The notes beneath the pieces were generated by a model. The model did not search any database and had not been told where the DNA came from. It saw only the letters and a list, made by a program, of their open reading frames with translations. Source: Streptomyces endocoffeicus (GTDB taxonomy: Bacteria; Actinomycetota; Actinomycetes; Streptomycetales; Streptomycetaceae). From it: a stretch of 64,000 bases of DNA. The translations under genes were made by a program, and so were the position numbers. The stretch is from NCBI RefSeq assembly GCF_016741935.1, contig NZ_JAERRG010000015.1, forward strand, positions 1 through 64,000, written 5' to 3'. Each line of letters starts with the position of its first letter. Position 1 is the stretch's first letter. Below are positions 1 through 9,328 of this stretch, in pieces.

Positions 1-6
1 TTCTTC

Positions 7-49
7 AAAAAGACCCCGATGGGAATTTCATTCCCCTCGGGGTCTTTTT
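7..49. terminator. Bidirectional rho-independent terminator
   Basis: A long inverted repeat: an A-run and AGACCCCGA on the left are complementary to TCGGGGTCT and a T-run on the right, around a short loop. The stem is GC-rich and flanked by A and T tracts, so it could terminate in both directions. It probably closes a transcription unit lying left of the window and insulates the phosphatidyltransferase gene. Confidence 0.85.
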
Positions 50-146
50 CGTGCCCATGTCCACTACGCCCCGGTGCGGGGCCTGTGCGGGCCTACCGGT
101 AGAGTCATGGAGCATCATCGGCCTGTTTCTCACGGGAGGCTCCCGG

Positions 147-755
147 GTGGAGGTACAGGAGACACGCGTCCAGACGGACCGTGTGCTCACCATCCCGAAC
201 ATCCTCAGCGCGGCGCGCCTCGTCGGCGTGCCGCTTTTCCTGTGGCTGATCCTCCGGCCCGAGTTCGGCGGGCCCAACAGTGACGCCTGGGCGCTGCTGG
301 TTCTGGCGTTGAGCGGTATCAGCGACTATCTCGACGGGAAGCTGGCCCGTCGCTGGAACCAGATCAGCAGTCTCGGCCGGCTTCTCGACCCGGCGGCCGA
401 CCGTCTGTACATACTGTCGACTCTTGTCGGTCTCACCTGGCGCGAGATCCTGCCCCTCTGGCTCACCGCGGCCCTTCTCGCGCGAGAGCTGGTCCTGCTG
501 GTGATGGTGGGCATCCTCCGGCGTCATGGCTATCCGCCGCCCCAGGTGAACTTCCTCGGCAAGGCGGCCACCTTCAACCTGATGTATGCCTTCCCGTTGC
601 TCCTTCTGAGTGAGGGAAGTGGCTGGCTTCACACGACCGCCGCTATTTTCGGATGGGCGTTCGCCGGATGGGGTACAACACTCTATTGGTGGGCAGGAGT
701 CCTCTACGTGGTTCAGGTCCGCCGACTCGTCAGGGCGGACACCGCGGCCGACTGA
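147..755 (+). CDS. CDP-alcohol phosphatidyltransferase family protein (PgsA2-like)
   Basis: An integral membrane enzyme of 202 aa that transfers a phospho-alcohol head group to or from CDP-diacylglycerol. The family signature DX2DGX2AR-X8-G-X3-D-X3-D is intact: D60, D63, G64, A67, R68, G77, D81 and D85. Several hydrophobic segments flank it. I chose the GTG at 147 because GGGAGG lies just upstream; an ATG at 51 has no comparable site. The gene occupies the place of Rv1822 (pgsA2) in the mycobacterial garA region. The substrate alcohol (glycerol phosphate, inositol phosphate or other) cannot be told from sequence, so no symbol is given. Confidence 0.88.
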   Translation: MEVQETRVQTDRVLTIPNILSAARLVGVPLFLWLILRPEFGGPNSDAWALLVLALSGISDYLDGKLARRWNQISSLGRLLDPAADRLYILSTLVGLTWREILPLWLTAALLARELVLLVMVGILRRHGYPPPQVNFLGKAATFNLMYAFPLLLLSEGSGWLHTTAAIFGWAFAGWGTTLYWWAGVLYVVQVRRLVRADTAAD

Positions 756-869
756 GCTCGCCGTAGCGGCGTCCATAGAGGCCGGGGCCCGTAGCGACTT
801 CAGGTGTAAGGGCCATCGGGCGTGCGCGGTCGGCATGACCGTCGTCTCTTCAAGGAGGACGCTTCCGAT

Positions 870-3365
870 ATGAAGGCCGTCGTGATGGCAGGGGGCGAGG
901 GGACTCGTCTGCGCCCGATGACCTCGACCATGCCCAAACCGCTGCTGCCCGTGGCCAATCGGCCGATCATGGAACATGTGCTGCGGCTGCTCAAGCGGCA
1001 TGGTCTCAGCGAGACCGTGGTGACAGTCCAGTTCCTCGCCTCCCTCGTCAAGAACTACTTCGGTGACGGCGAGGAGCTCGACATGGAGCTCACGTACGCG
1101 AATGAGGAGAAGCCACTCGGCACCGCCGGAAGCGTCAAGAACGCGGAGGAAGCACTCAAGGACGACACCTTCCTTGTGATCTCGGGTGATGCCCTGACGG
1201 ATTTCGACCTCACGGATCTGATCAATTTCCATAAGGAAAAGGGCGCCCTTGTCACCGTCTGCTTGACCCGCGTTCCCAATCCGCTCGAGTTCGGTATCAC
1301 CATCGTCGACGAGGGCGGAAAGGTCGAGCGCTTCCTGGAGAAGCCCACTTGGGGCCAGGTCTTCTCGGATACCGTCAACACCGGCATCTATGTCATGGAG
1401 CCGGAGGTCTTCGACTATGTCGATCCCGATGTCCCGGTCGACTGGTCCGGAGATGTCTTCCCCCAGCTGATGAAGGAGGGCAAGCCCATCTTCGGCTATG
1501 TCGCCGAGGGCTACTGGGAGGACGTCGGGACCCATGAGAGTTATGTGAAGGCCCAGGCGGACGTTCTCGAGGGCAAGGTCGATGTCGAGCTCGACGGATT
1601 CGAGATCTCGCCCGGTGTATGGGTCGCCGAAGGGGCGGATGTGCATCCGGAGGCCGTGCTCCGCGGTCCGCTCTACATCGGCGACTACGCCAAGGTGGAG
1701 GCCGGTACCGAGATCCGTGAGCACACCGTCGTCGGCTCCAATGTCGTGGTGAAGAGCGGCGCCTTCCTCCACAAGGCGGTGGTGCACGACAATGTGTACG
1801 TCGGCCAGCAGAGCAATCTGCGCGGCTGTGTCATCGGCAAGAACACCGACATCATGCGTGCCGCCCGGATCGAGGACGGGGCCGTGATCGGCGATGAGTG
1901 CCTGATCGGCGAGGAGTCGATCGTCCAGGGCAATGTCCGGGTCTATCCGTTCAAGACCATCGAGGCGGGCGCGTTCGTCAACACCTCGGTGATCTGGGAG
2001 TCCCGGGGGCAGGCCCATCTGTTCGGCGCCCGCGGCGTCTCCGGCATCCTCAATGTGGAGATCACCCCGGAGCTCGCGGTGCGGCTCGCCGGGGCGTATG
2101 CGACGACGCTCAAGAAGGGCTCGACGGTCACCACGGCGCGTGACCACTCCAGGGGCGCGCGGGCGCTCAAGCGGGCGATGATCTCCGCCCTCCAGACCAG
2201 CGCCATCGACGTACGGGACCTGGAGAACGTGCCGCTGCCGGTGGCCCGGCAGCAGACCGCGCGCGGCAGCGCCGGCGGCTTCATGATCCGGACCTCGCCC
2301 GGGGTGCCCGACTCGGTCGACATCATGTTCTTCGATGAGCGGGGCGCCGATCTCTCCGCGGGCGGTCAGCGGAAGCTGGACCGGGTGTACGCCCGCCAGG
2401 AGTACCGCAGGGCGTTCCCGGGCGAGATCGGTGACCTCAGCTTCCCGTCGAGCGTCTTCGACTCGTACACGGGCTCGCTGGTGCGCGCCGTGGACATCAG
2501 CGGTATCGCCGAGGCCGGGGTGAAGGTCGTCGTGGACGCGGCCAACGGCAGCGCCGGACTGGTGCTCCCCAGCCTGCTGGGCCGGCTCGGGGTGGACGCG
2601 CTGACCATCAACCCGGGCCTGGACGAGTCGCGTCCGACGGAGACCGCCGACGCCCGCCGGTCGGGGCTGGCCCGGCTCGGCGAGATCGTCGCCTCCGCGC
2701 GTGCCGCGTTCGGAGTGCGGTTCGACCCGGTCGGTGAGCGGTTCTCGCTGGTCGACGAGCGCGGCCGCATCGTGGAGGACGACCGGGCGCTGCTGGTGAT
2801 GCTGGACCTGGTGGCCGCGGAGCGGCGGAGCGGGCGGGTGGCGCTTCCGGTGACCACGACCCGTATCGCCGAGCAGGTGGCGGCGTACCACGGCACACAG
2901 GTGGAGTGGACGACCACCGCGGCGGACGATCTGACCCGGGTCGCCCGGTCGGAGTCGACCATCTTCGGAGGCGACGGGCGCGGCGGGTTCATCATCCCCG
3001 AGTTCAGCAGCGTCTTCGACGGTACGGCCGCCTTCGTCCGGCTGATCGGGTTGGTGGCGCGCACTCAGCTGACGCTGAGTCAGATCGATGCGAGGATTCC
3101 GCGGGCGCATGTCCAGCGGCGTGACCTGGCCACCCCCTGGGCGGTCAAGGGCCTGGTCATGCGGCATGTGGTGGAGGCCGCGGGGGACCGTTCCGTGGAC
3201 ACCACCGACGGGGTGCGGGTCGTGGAGACCGACGGCCGATGGGTCATGGTGCTGCCCGACCCGGCCGAGGCCGTCACCCATCTGTGGGCGGAGGGCCCGG
3301 ACGACGCGTCCGCGCAGGCCCTGCTGGACGAATGGTCCAGCGTCGTGGACAGCGCGGGGCGCTGA
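870..3365 (+). CDS. Mannose-1-phosphate guanylyltransferase fused to a phosphomannomutase-like domain
   Basis: An 831-aa fusion with three parts. Residues 1 to about 240 are a nucleotidyltransferase with the activator loop GGEGTRLRPMT and the K of PKPLLPVANRP, followed by a left-handed beta-helix of hexapeptide repeats (about 250-380). From about 385 comes a phosphohexomutase-like domain. The first part should make GDP-mannose from mannose-1-phosphate for cell-envelope glycans. In the mutase part the phosphoserine loop (normally TASHNP) is replaced by RTSPGVPDS around residues 473-481, so this half is probably regulatory or structural. The start at 870 follows AAGGAGG; an upstream in-frame ATG at 822 lacks a good site. 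An 831-aa homologue with the same architecture is known in S. coelicolor. Confidence 0.9.
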   Translation: MKAVVMAGGEGTRLRPMTSTMPKPLLPVANRPIMEHVLRLLKRHGLSETVVTVQFLASLVKNYFGDGEELDMELTYANEEKPLGTAGSVKNAEEALKDDTFLVISGDALTDFDLTDLINFHKEKGALVTVCLTRVPNPLEFGITIVDEGGKVERFLEKPTWGQVFSDTVNTGIYVMEPEVFDYVDPDVPVDWSGDVFPQLMKEGKPIFGYVAEGYWEDVGTHESYVKAQADVLEGKVDVELDGFEISPGVWVAEGADVHPEAVLRGPLYIGDYAKVEAGTEIREHTVVGSNVVVKSGAFLHKAVVHDNVYVGQQSNLRGCVIGKNTDIMRAARIEDGAVIGDECLIGEESIVQGNVRVYPFKTIEAGAFVNTSVIWESRGQAHLFGARGVSGILNVEITPELAVRLAGAYATTLKKGSTVTTARDHSRGARALKRAMISALQTSAIDVRDLENVPLPVARQQTARGSAGGFMIRTSPGVPDSVDIMFFDERGADLSAGGQRKLDRVYARQEYRRAFPGEIGDLSFPSSVFDSYTGSLVRAVDISGIAEAGVKVVVDAANGSAGLVLPSLLGRLGVDALTINPGLDESRPTETADARRSGLARLGEIVASARAAFGVRFDPVGERFSLVDERGRIVEDDRALLVMLDLVAAERRSGRVALPVTTTRIAEQVAAYHGTQVEWTTTAADDLTRVARSESTIFGGDGRGGFIIPEFSSVFDGTAAFVRLIGLVARTQLTLSQIDARIPRAHVQRRDLATPWAVKGLVMRHVVEAAGDRSVDTTDGVRVVETDGRWVMVLPDPAEAVTHLWAEGPDDASAQALLDEWSSVVDSAGR

Positions 3366-3481
3366 TCCCGGGGCCGCCCGAGCACGTCTGAGCGCGTAGG
3401 GCCGCCGTCCCGAGGTCCCGGATCCGGCACGCCGGAGGGGCCATTCGGTGGCGGCGGCCCCCACGTGCGACGATGTGCGGC

Positions 3482-4408
3482 ATGTCGCAGCAGCCCCCCG
3501 TTCGGAGCACAGCATCGCCGCGCCCGCGCCCGCGCCTCGACGCGTCCATGTCGCTGCTGACCAATGTGATGGACCACAGCCTTGACGACGGCTACGCCGA
3601 GGCCGCCGCGCGGCGTGGGGAGACCGGTCGCTCGGGCCTGCCGCGCACCGTGCGGGCCAAATTGGGGCTGGCCTTCGGTCTCGTCCTGGTCGCGGTCGTC
3701 ATCACCATCGGGGCAGCCGAGGCGCGGATATCGGCGCCGACGCTGGCCAAGGAGCGGGGAGAGCTGATCGACCGCATCGAGACGGGGAACTCGAACGCGG
3801 ACAAGCTCGCCCGGGGCGTGGACAAGCTCCGGGGCGAGGTCGGGGAGAAGCAGCGGCAGGCACTGGAGAAGCACGGCGGGGCCAGGGCCGATCTGGTGGC
3901 GCTGCTCTCGGGGGCCAACGAGGTGACGGGCCCCGGGGTGAAGCTGGTGGTCGACGACGCCAAGGGCGCGGCGGGCAGCGGCGGGGGACCACGGGAGAGC
4001 GCGGACTTCTCCGACACCGGCCGGGTGCGCGACCACGATATGCAGCGTGTCGTCAACGGCCTGTGGGAGTCGGGCGCGGAGGCCGTCTCGATCAACGGGC
4101 AGCGGCTGACGGCGCTCTCGGCGATCAGGGCCGCGGGAGACGCCATACTGGTCGACAACAAGCCGCTGGCGCCGCCGTATACGGTGCTCGCGGTGGGGGA
4201 CGGGCGGCGGCTGAGCACCGCTTTCCAGAACAGTGCGGACGGACAGTACCTGCATGTACTGCAGCAGAACTATGACATCCGTACGAGCATTTCCGCCCAG
4301 GACTCGCTCCGGCTTCCGGCCGCGCCGAGCCTGATCGTACGCACCGCGGAACCGATAGCCGGTGGCTCCGGCAAGGGTGACGCCGACACAGGGAAGGGCA
4401 CATCGTGA
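3482..4408 (+). CDS. DUF881 family membrane-anchored protein (first copy)
   Basis: A 308-aa protein with a short cytoplasmic N-terminus, one membrane helix around residues 62-80, a coiled-coil stretch (about 90-140) and an extracytoplasmic DUF881 domain with the typical TGPGVKLVVDDA and NGLWESGAEAVSINGQR segments. The function is unknown; the family is widespread in Gram-positive bacteria beside the small basic protein, and a cell-envelope or division role is usually assumed. It is translationally coupled to the next gene by a GTGA overlap. An ATG three codons upstream (3473) is an equally possible start. Confidence 0.85.
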   Translation: MSQQPPVRSTASPRPRPRLDASMSLLTNVMDHSLDDGYAEAAARRGETGRSGLPRTVRAKLGLAFGLVLVAVVITIGAAEARISAPTLAKERGELIDRIETGNSNADKLARGVDKLRGEVGEKQRQALEKHGGARADLVALLSGANEVTGPGVKLVVDDAKGAAGSGGGPRESADFSDTGRVRDHDMQRVVNGLWESGAEAVSINGQRLTALSAIRAAGDAILVDNKPLAPPYTVLAVGDGRRLSTAFQNSADGQYLHVLQQNYDIRTSISAQDSLRLPAAPSLIVRTAEPIAGGSGKGDADTGKGTS

Positions 4409-4737
4409 TCGCCGTATTGGGGCTCATCGTGGGAGTCGTGGTGGGACTTGTGGTCCGACCCGTGGTGCCGACGGTGGTCGAGCCCTATCTGCCGATCGCC
4501 GTCGTGGCGGCACTCGACGCGGTCTTCGGGGGCTTCCGGGCGATGCTGGACGGGATCTTCGACGACAAGGTCTTCGTCGTATCGTTCCTGTCCAATGTGG
4601 TGGTGGCCGCACTGATCGTCTTCCTCGGTGACAAGCTGGGCGTCGGTGCCCAGCTGTCGACGGGAGTCGTGGTCGTGCTCGGTATCCGGATCTTCTCCAA
4701 CGCGGCCGCGATCCGCCGCCATGTGTTCCGGGCGTGA
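4405..4737 (+). CDS. Small basic protein (SBP/DUF1290 family)
   Basis: A 110-aa membrane protein with about three hydrophobic helices and the family segment AALDAVFGGFRAMLDGIFDD. Members are nearly always encoded between two DUF881 genes, as here. The GTG start overlaps the preceding TGA stop. B. subtilis Sbp, a short family member, lies next to the division genes; the molecular role is not known. Confidence 0.88.
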   Translation: MIAVLGLIVGVVVGLVVRPVVPTVVEPYLPIAVVAALDAVFGGFRAMLDGIFDDKVFVVSFLSNVVVAALIVFLGDKLGVGAQLSTGVVVVLGIRIFSNAAAIRRHVFRA

Positions 4738-4742
4738 GGCCG

Positions 4743-6182
4743 ATGACGACCGACGACACCCCGGAGAAGCCCGACAGGGCACAGTCGGCCGAAAACCGAC
4801 CGCAGGCCGACACGCCGCGAGGACCGGTCGACACGCCGCGGCAGCCGGTCGAAACGTCGCGGCAGTCCGCCGACACGCCGCGACAGGAGCCGGCCGACAC
4901 GCCGCGGCAGTCGGCCGACACGCCGCCTCCGGCCGAGAGGGACGCGAAGGCCGAGCAGCCCGCGAAGGCCGGGCGAGCGGCGAAGGGTGAAACGGCCGAG
5001 AAGGCCGCTGAGCCGCCCAGGCGGTCTCCCGAGCCGCCGCGTCGGCCGGAGACGCCCGAGCGGCCCGCGCGCCCCGGGGAGCCCCGCGAGCGGGTCGAGC
5101 CGAAGCGGGCCGAGCCCAAGCGGCCGTCGGCGGCCGGACCGCCGCGCCCGGGCGCCCCGTCGCCCGTCCGGAAGCCCGAGCGCCGTGACGCGCCGGCGAC
5201 GCCCGCGGAGCGGCCGGGCCGGCCCGCCACGCCCCCGCCGGGCGGCTTCAAGGACCTCGCGCTCAGGACGCCCCTGCCCAAGGCCGTACTGCCCGAGGCC
5301 CTGCCGCCGCAGGCCCAGGGCCGGTCCGTCACGGCGGACACGCCCGGGGCGCGTGCCGAGGGCCCCGGGCCCGCCGACGGGTCCCGGAGCGGTCCCGGAG
5401 AGCGTGTGGGGCCCGCTCCCCGCCCCGGGGGCCCCGGGTCCGAGCGGGGGTCGGCGGACGCCCTGACCGGTCGCCAGCGGCTGGTGAAGGGCGTATGGCC
5501 GCCGCGGCTCACCCGTGCGCAGCTGATCGTCGCCCTGCTGCTCTTCGGCCTCGGCCTGGGTCTCGCCATCCAGGTGCGGTCGACCAACGAGAGCAGCGTG
5601 CTGCGCGGCGCCCGGCAGGAGGACCTGGTCCGGATCCTCGACGAGCTGGACTCCCGGACCCAGCGGCTCCAGGACGAGAAGCGCCGCCTGGAGAACCAGC
5701 GCACCGAGCTGGAGAACAGCTCGGACCAGGCCGAGGAGGCCCGGAAGCAGACGCTTCAGAAGGAGCAGCAGCTGGGCGTGCTCGCGGGTACGGTGGCAGC
5801 ACAGGGTCCTGGTATCACGATCACCATCGACGACTCCCGGGGCTCCGTGGAGTCGGACATGCTGCTCGACACGGTCCAGGAGCTGCGCGCGGCGGGCGCC
5901 GAGGCGATCCAGATCGGCAAGGTACGCGTGGTCGCCGGCACCTACTTCTCGGACAGCGGTGGCGCGATCCGGATCGATGGACGGAAAGTGACGCGACCGT
6001 ATGTTGTGAAGGTGATCGGCAAGCCGGAGGATCTGGAGCCGGCCCTGAACATCCCGGGCGGGGTGGTGCAGAGCCTGGAGAAGGAGCAGGCCACAGTGTC
6101 CGTGCAGCGGGACAAGAAGGTCGTTGTGGATGCCTTGCGATCGGCGAGGCGGCCTGACTACGCTCGGTCGTCATCACGGTGA
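4743..6182 (+). CDS. DUF881 family protein with long disordered N-terminus (second copy)
   Basis: About 479 aa. The first 250 residues are Pro/Ala/Arg/Glu-rich and low in complexity, with repeated DTPRQ and ADTPRQ units near residues 20-65. A membrane helix follows (about 258-275), then a heptad-rich coiled coil (about 290-345) and the DUF881 domain containing QGPGITITIDDSRGSV. The long cytoplasmic tail is absent from the first copy, so the pair may have split roles. The ATG at 4743 has GAGG just upstream; a GTG at 4734 that overlaps the previous stop is an alternative. It corresponds to Rv1825 in mycobacterial order. Confidence 0.85.
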   Translation: MTTDDTPEKPDRAQSAENRPQADTPRGPVDTPRQPVETSRQSADTPRQEPADTPRQSADTPPPAERDAKAEQPAKAGRAAKGETAEKAAEPPRRSPEPPRRPETPERPARPGEPRERVEPKRAEPKRPSAAGPPRPGAPSPVRKPERRDAPATPAERPGRPATPPPGGFKDLALRTPLPKAVLPEALPPQAQGRSVTADTPGARAEGPGPADGSRSGPGERVGPAPRPGGPGSERGSADALTGRQRLVKGVWPPRLTRAQLIVALLLFGLGLGLAIQVRSTNESSVLRGARQEDLVRILDELDSRTQRLQDEKRRLENQRTELENSSDQAEEARKQTLQKEQQLGVLAGTVAAQGPGITITIDDSRGSVESDMLLDTVQELRAAGAEAIQIGKVRVVAGTYFSDSGGAIRIDGRKVTRPYVVKVIGKPEDLEPALNIPGGVVQSLEKEQATVSVQRDKKVVVDALRSARRPDYARSSSR

Positions 6183-6372
6183 GGCGGTTCGAAATGAGGG
6201 TCTCTCGGGGAGACCATGTGGACGCGGGGGGTCAACGCACCAGAAGATCCGCGCGTGGTGGAAACTGTCTGGTGGTCACGGACGTTGTGAGGATGTCCGG
6301 ACCGTCTGGTGTGTGCATCGAGGGTTTGTCCTGCCCCACGGGCGGGTCTGTTTCAGTCAAGGGGAATCGCCC

Positions 6373-7137
6373 GTGAAGTTGTTCGGGAAGTTGTTCGGTA
6401 AGAGTGCCCGCCAGGATGGCGGCAGCAGCACCGCTCGCCACCGCGCCTCGCGTGCCGCGGAGGAGAGCGGAGGGGGAACCGGGGAGCGCCCGCTCTTCCG
6501 TGACCAGGTCGGCGGGCAGGGCGCGTCTGTTGACCCCTCCGCGGCCGGGCCCATAGGTTTCGGGGACCCATCGGCCGCTCACAGTGGTGGAGGGCCCGGT
6601 TTGCCGGTCTGTCAGCGGTGTGGCCACCGGAACGCGGAGGCCAGCCGGTTCTGCTCCAATTGCGGTGCCCCGCTGCGGGGCGGCACGCCCGAGCGTGCCT
6701 CGGAGACCACTTCGACCATTTCGATCTCGGGTCTCGAGGCGTACGACTCCGAGGTGACCGGGCAGACGCCGCTGCCGTCACTCAGCCCGGAGGCGCAGGC
6801 CGCCGTCGAGGCGCTGCCCCTGGGGTCGGCCCTGCTGGTGGTCCGCCGCGGGCCGAATTCCGGCAGCCGCTTCCTGCTGGACAGTGATGTCACCACGGCG
6901 GGCCGTCACCCGCAGAGCGACATCTTCCTGGACGATGTGACGGTCTCCCGCCGCCATGTGGAATTCCGCCGCGGCCAGGACGGCAGCTTCACCGTCTCGG
7001 ACGTCGGCAGCCTCAACGGGACGTATGTCAACCGGGAGCAGATCGACGCGCCGGTGGTCCTGGTCAGTGGGGACGAGGTGCAGATCGGTAAGTACCGGCT
7101 GGTCTTCTACCCGAGCCAGCGGGGCGTCGGCATCTGA
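6373..7137 (+). CDS. garA: GarA/OdhI-type FHA-domain regulator with zinc ribbon
   Basis: A 254-aa forkhead-associated protein. The order is a basic Gly/Ser-rich N-terminus (MKLFGKLFGK), a zinc ribbon with CXXC pairs (CQRCG...CSNCG, from about residue 80), the phospho-acceptor motif ETTS (about 110-113) and a C-terminal FHA domain (about 165-240) with GRHPQSDIFLDD, SRRHVEFRR and SLNGTYVN. GarA/OdhI is phosphorylated on this Thr motif by PknB/PknG-type kinases, and the FHA domain then switches 2-oxoglutarate dehydrogenase and glutamate metabolism. The zinc ribbon is an addition relative to mycobacterial GarA. The GTG start is chosen because a conserved N-terminus begins there. Confidence 0.88.
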   Translation: MKLFGKLFGKSARQDGGSSTARHRASRAAEESGGGTGERPLFRDQVGGQGASVDPSAAGPIGFGDPSAAHSGGGPGLPVCQRCGHRNAEASRFCSNCGAPLRGGTPERASETTSTISISGLEAYDSEVTGQTPLPSLSPEAQAAVEALPLGSALLVVRRGPNSGSRFLLDSDVTTAGRHPQSDIFLDDVTVSRRHVEFRRGQDGSFTVSDVGSLNGTYVNREQIDAPVVLVSGDEVQIGKYRLVFYPSQRGVGI

Positions 7138-7154
7138 CCCGTCAGGGGAGGTCC

Positions 7155-7907
7155 ATGCTTCAGACACCGTCGGGCGGTGCCGATACCGGCACCGCCCCCG
7201 CGGGCAGCCGGTCGATGAGCATCGGCACCGTGCTGAATCTGTTGCGGGACGAGTTCCCCGAGGTCACCATCTCCAAGATCCGCTTCTTGGAGTCGGAGGG
7301 GCTGGTGGAGCCGCGGCGGACGCCGTCCGGCTACCGCAAATTCAGCCAGCAGGATGTGGAGCGGCTCGGCCATATCCTCCGGATGCAGCGTGACCACTAC
7401 CTGCCGCTCAAGGTCATCCGGGAGCATCTGGAGGCCCTGGAGCGGGGCGAGCCGTTGCAGCTTCCTGCCGCTTCGCAGGGAGCTCAGCAGCCCGGGTCGC
7501 TCGACGGCGGCCCCGGCGCGGCCCCGGACGGCCCCACGGCCGCCCGGGTCGGCCGTGCCGAGCTGCTGGCAACGGCCGAGGTCAGCGAGGCGGAGCTGGC
7601 CGAATGGGAGTCGTACGGACTGCTCGCGCCGACCGCGGACGGCGGGTACGACATCGAGGCGGTGACCGTCGCCCGGCTCATCGCCGAACTCGGTCGTTTC
7701 GGCCTGGAACCACGTCATCTGCGAATCATGAAAGCCTCCGCCGAGCGCGAGGCCGGAATGGTCGAGCAGGTGGTCGCCCCGCTGCGGTTGCATAGAAATC
7801 CGCAGACCAGAGCGCATGCGGAGGCCAGTGTGCGGGAGCTCGCCACGCTCTCCGTACGGCTGCACGCGGCCCTGGTGCGATCGGCTCTGAGGGTCCAGGA
7901 GCGGTGA
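7155..7907 (+). CDS. ftsR: MerR-family regulator FtsR
   Basis: A 250-aa protein with an N-terminal MerR-type winged helix (about 20-90: SIGTVLNLL, ISKIRFLESEGLVEPRRT) and a C-terminal effector-like region. Position directly after garA and before a DUF151 gene matches Rv1828 and the corynebacterial ftsR locus, where FtsR activates ftsZ. GGGGAGG lies upstream of the ATG. A cell-division role is inferred from homology and gene order only. Confidence 0.85.
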   Translation: MLQTPSGGADTGTAPAGSRSMSIGTVLNLLRDEFPEVTISKIRFLESEGLVEPRRTPSGYRKFSQQDVERLGHILRMQRDHYLPLKVIREHLEALERGEPLQLPAASQGAQQPGSLDGGPGAAPDGPTAARVGRAELLATAEVSEAELAEWESYGLLAPTADGGYDIEAVTVARLIAELGRFGLEPRHLRIMKASAEREAGMVEQVVAPLRLHRNPQTRAHAEASVRELATLSVRLHAALVRSALRVQER

Positions 7908-7959
7908 CCGACCGGGCCCCGACTATCCAAACCGGCCGGGCACGTCCTAGGGTTGCTGT

Positions 7960-8433
7960 GTGAACGAGCTCGACGTCGTGGGTGTCCGGGTGGAAATGCC
8001 CTCCAACCAACCGATCGTGCTCCTGCGTGAAGTGGGAGGCGACCGCTACCTCCCCATCTGGATCGGACCAGGTGAGGCGACCGCGATCGCCTTCGCTCAG
8101 CAGGGCATGGCTCCGGCGCGCCCGCTGACCCATGATCTTTTCAAAGACGTACTCGAAGCGGTCGGCCAGCAGCTCACGGAGGTCCGGATCACGGATCTGC
8201 GCGAGGGGGTCTTCTACGCGGAGCTGGTCTTCGCCAGCGGCGTGGAGGTCAGCGCCCGGCCGTCCGACGCCATAGCGCTCGCGCTGCGCACCGGAACGCC
8301 GATCTACGGCAGCGACGGCGTGCTGGACGACGCCGGTATCGCGATCCCGGACGAGCAGGAGGACGAGGTGGAGAAGTTCCGCGAGTTCCTCGACCAGATC
8401 TCGCCCGAGGACTTCGGAACCAGCAGCCAGTGA
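7960..8433 (+). CDS. Bifunctional nuclease family protein (DUF151)
   Basis: A 157-aa protein of the BFN/DUF151 family. Recognisable parts are the N-terminal VGVRVEMPSNQPIVLL, the core YLPIWIGPGEATAIA and the acidic C-terminus. Plant and Thermotoga relatives have reported nuclease activity or known structures; the bacterial role is unclear. It lies between the two MerR genes exactly as Rv1829 does in mycobacteria. The start is GTG. Confidence 0.88.
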   Translation: MNELDVVGVRVEMPSNQPIVLLREVGGDRYLPIWIGPGEATAIAFAQQGMAPARPLTHDLFKDVLEAVGQQLTEVRITDLREGVFYAELVFASGVEVSARPSDAIALALRTGTPIYGSDGVLDDAGIAIPDEQEDEVEKFREFLDQISPEDFGTSSQ

Positions 8434-8541
8434 ACCGTATGCCGGTCCTCGCGCGCGCATTCGAGTAGCCTTTCCCGGACGAGGGACACGGGAAACCACC
8501 CTTAGGGTGATTATCACTCGGCGTGCCGAGTGTGGCGATCG

Positions 8542-8570
8542 TTGACGCACCCCGGGTGACTGCCTACCTT
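8542..8570 (+). promoter_or_regulatory. Candidate sigma-70-type (HrdB) promoter
   Basis: TTGACG and TACCTT are separated by 17 bp. This is close to the vegetative Streptomyces consensus, and the pair sits about 30 bp before the GTG start of the second MerR gene. It suggests that gene has its own promoter rather than only read-through from ftsR. Confidence 0.55.
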
Positions 8571-8600
8571 CAAGATGGCAGGTCGAGGACGGAGGTCGGC

Positions 8601-9227
8601 GTGAGAAGCACCGGCGACGGCACGGCGGCCGGAGGTCCGTATGCGCTCCAGGGGAGCGCATCGGCCGATCCGGCATTGAAGGCTCGGGTCGCGGCACAGG
8701 CCGCACCGCCGCGTGAGCCCGCCGCAGGGGGGACGGAGCGGATCGGATACCGCGGACCCACTGCGTGTGCGGCCGCGGGCATCACCTATCGCCAGCTGGA
8801 CTACTGGGCGCGTACCGGGCTGGTGGAGCCGAGCGTCCGGCCGGCGTACGGCTCGGGCAGCCAGCGGCTCTACAGCTTTCGGGACGTGGTCGTCCTCAAG
8901 ATCGTGAAGCGGCTGCTGGACACCGGGGTGTCGCTCCAGAACATCCGGGCGGCGGTGGTGCACCTGCGTGCCAGGGAGCTCGACGACCTGGCCCAGATGA
9001 CGCTGATGAGCGACGGTGCGACCGTCTACGAGTGCACCTCGCCCGATGAGGTCGTGGACCTCCTCCAGGGCGGCCAGGGCGTCTTCGGGATCGCCGTGGG
9101 CGTCGTCTGGCGGGATGTGGAGAGCGCGCTGTCCCAGCTGCACGGCGAGCGGGTGGACACCGGCGAGACGCTGGTCCGGCACAACCCGACCGACGAGCTC
9201 GCGGCGCGCCGCAACCGGGCGGGTTAA
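8601..9227 (+). CDS. MerR-family transcriptional regulator (Rv1830-like)
   Basis: A 208-aa protein. A short disordered N-terminus precedes a MerR helix-turn-helix (ACAAAGITYRQLDYWARTGL, about 50-115) and a helical C-terminal domain (LMSDGATVYECTSPDEVVDLL). The position mirrors Rv1830, the second MerR gene of the mycobacterial garA block. I chose the GTG at 8601 because GGAGG precedes it; upstream in-frame starts would run through the candidate promoter at 8542-8570. Confidence 0.83.
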   Translation: MRSTGDGTAAGGPYALQGSASADPALKARVAAQAAPPREPAAGGTERIGYRGPTACAAAGITYRQLDYWARTGLVEPSVRPAYGSGSQRLYSFRDVVVLKIVKRLLDTGVSLQNIRAAVVHLRARELDDLAQMTLMSDGATVYECTSPDEVVDLLQGGQGVFGIAVGVVWRDVESALSQLHGERVDTGETLVRHNPTDELAARRNRAG

Positions 9228-9328
9228 CACCGTCGGGCGCCCCGGTGGTGAACCGAGTGGCGCCCCCGGGCCCGCCCCCGGCCGTTGATGCCGCCCCATT
9301 GTCAGTGGTGTGCGGCAGCATCGGAGGG

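Noticed and set aside
105..3515. An open frame of about 1100 codons on the minus strand opposite the nucleotidyltransferase gene
   Set aside because: Same cause: a mirror of a well-supported gene, with no recognisable protein.
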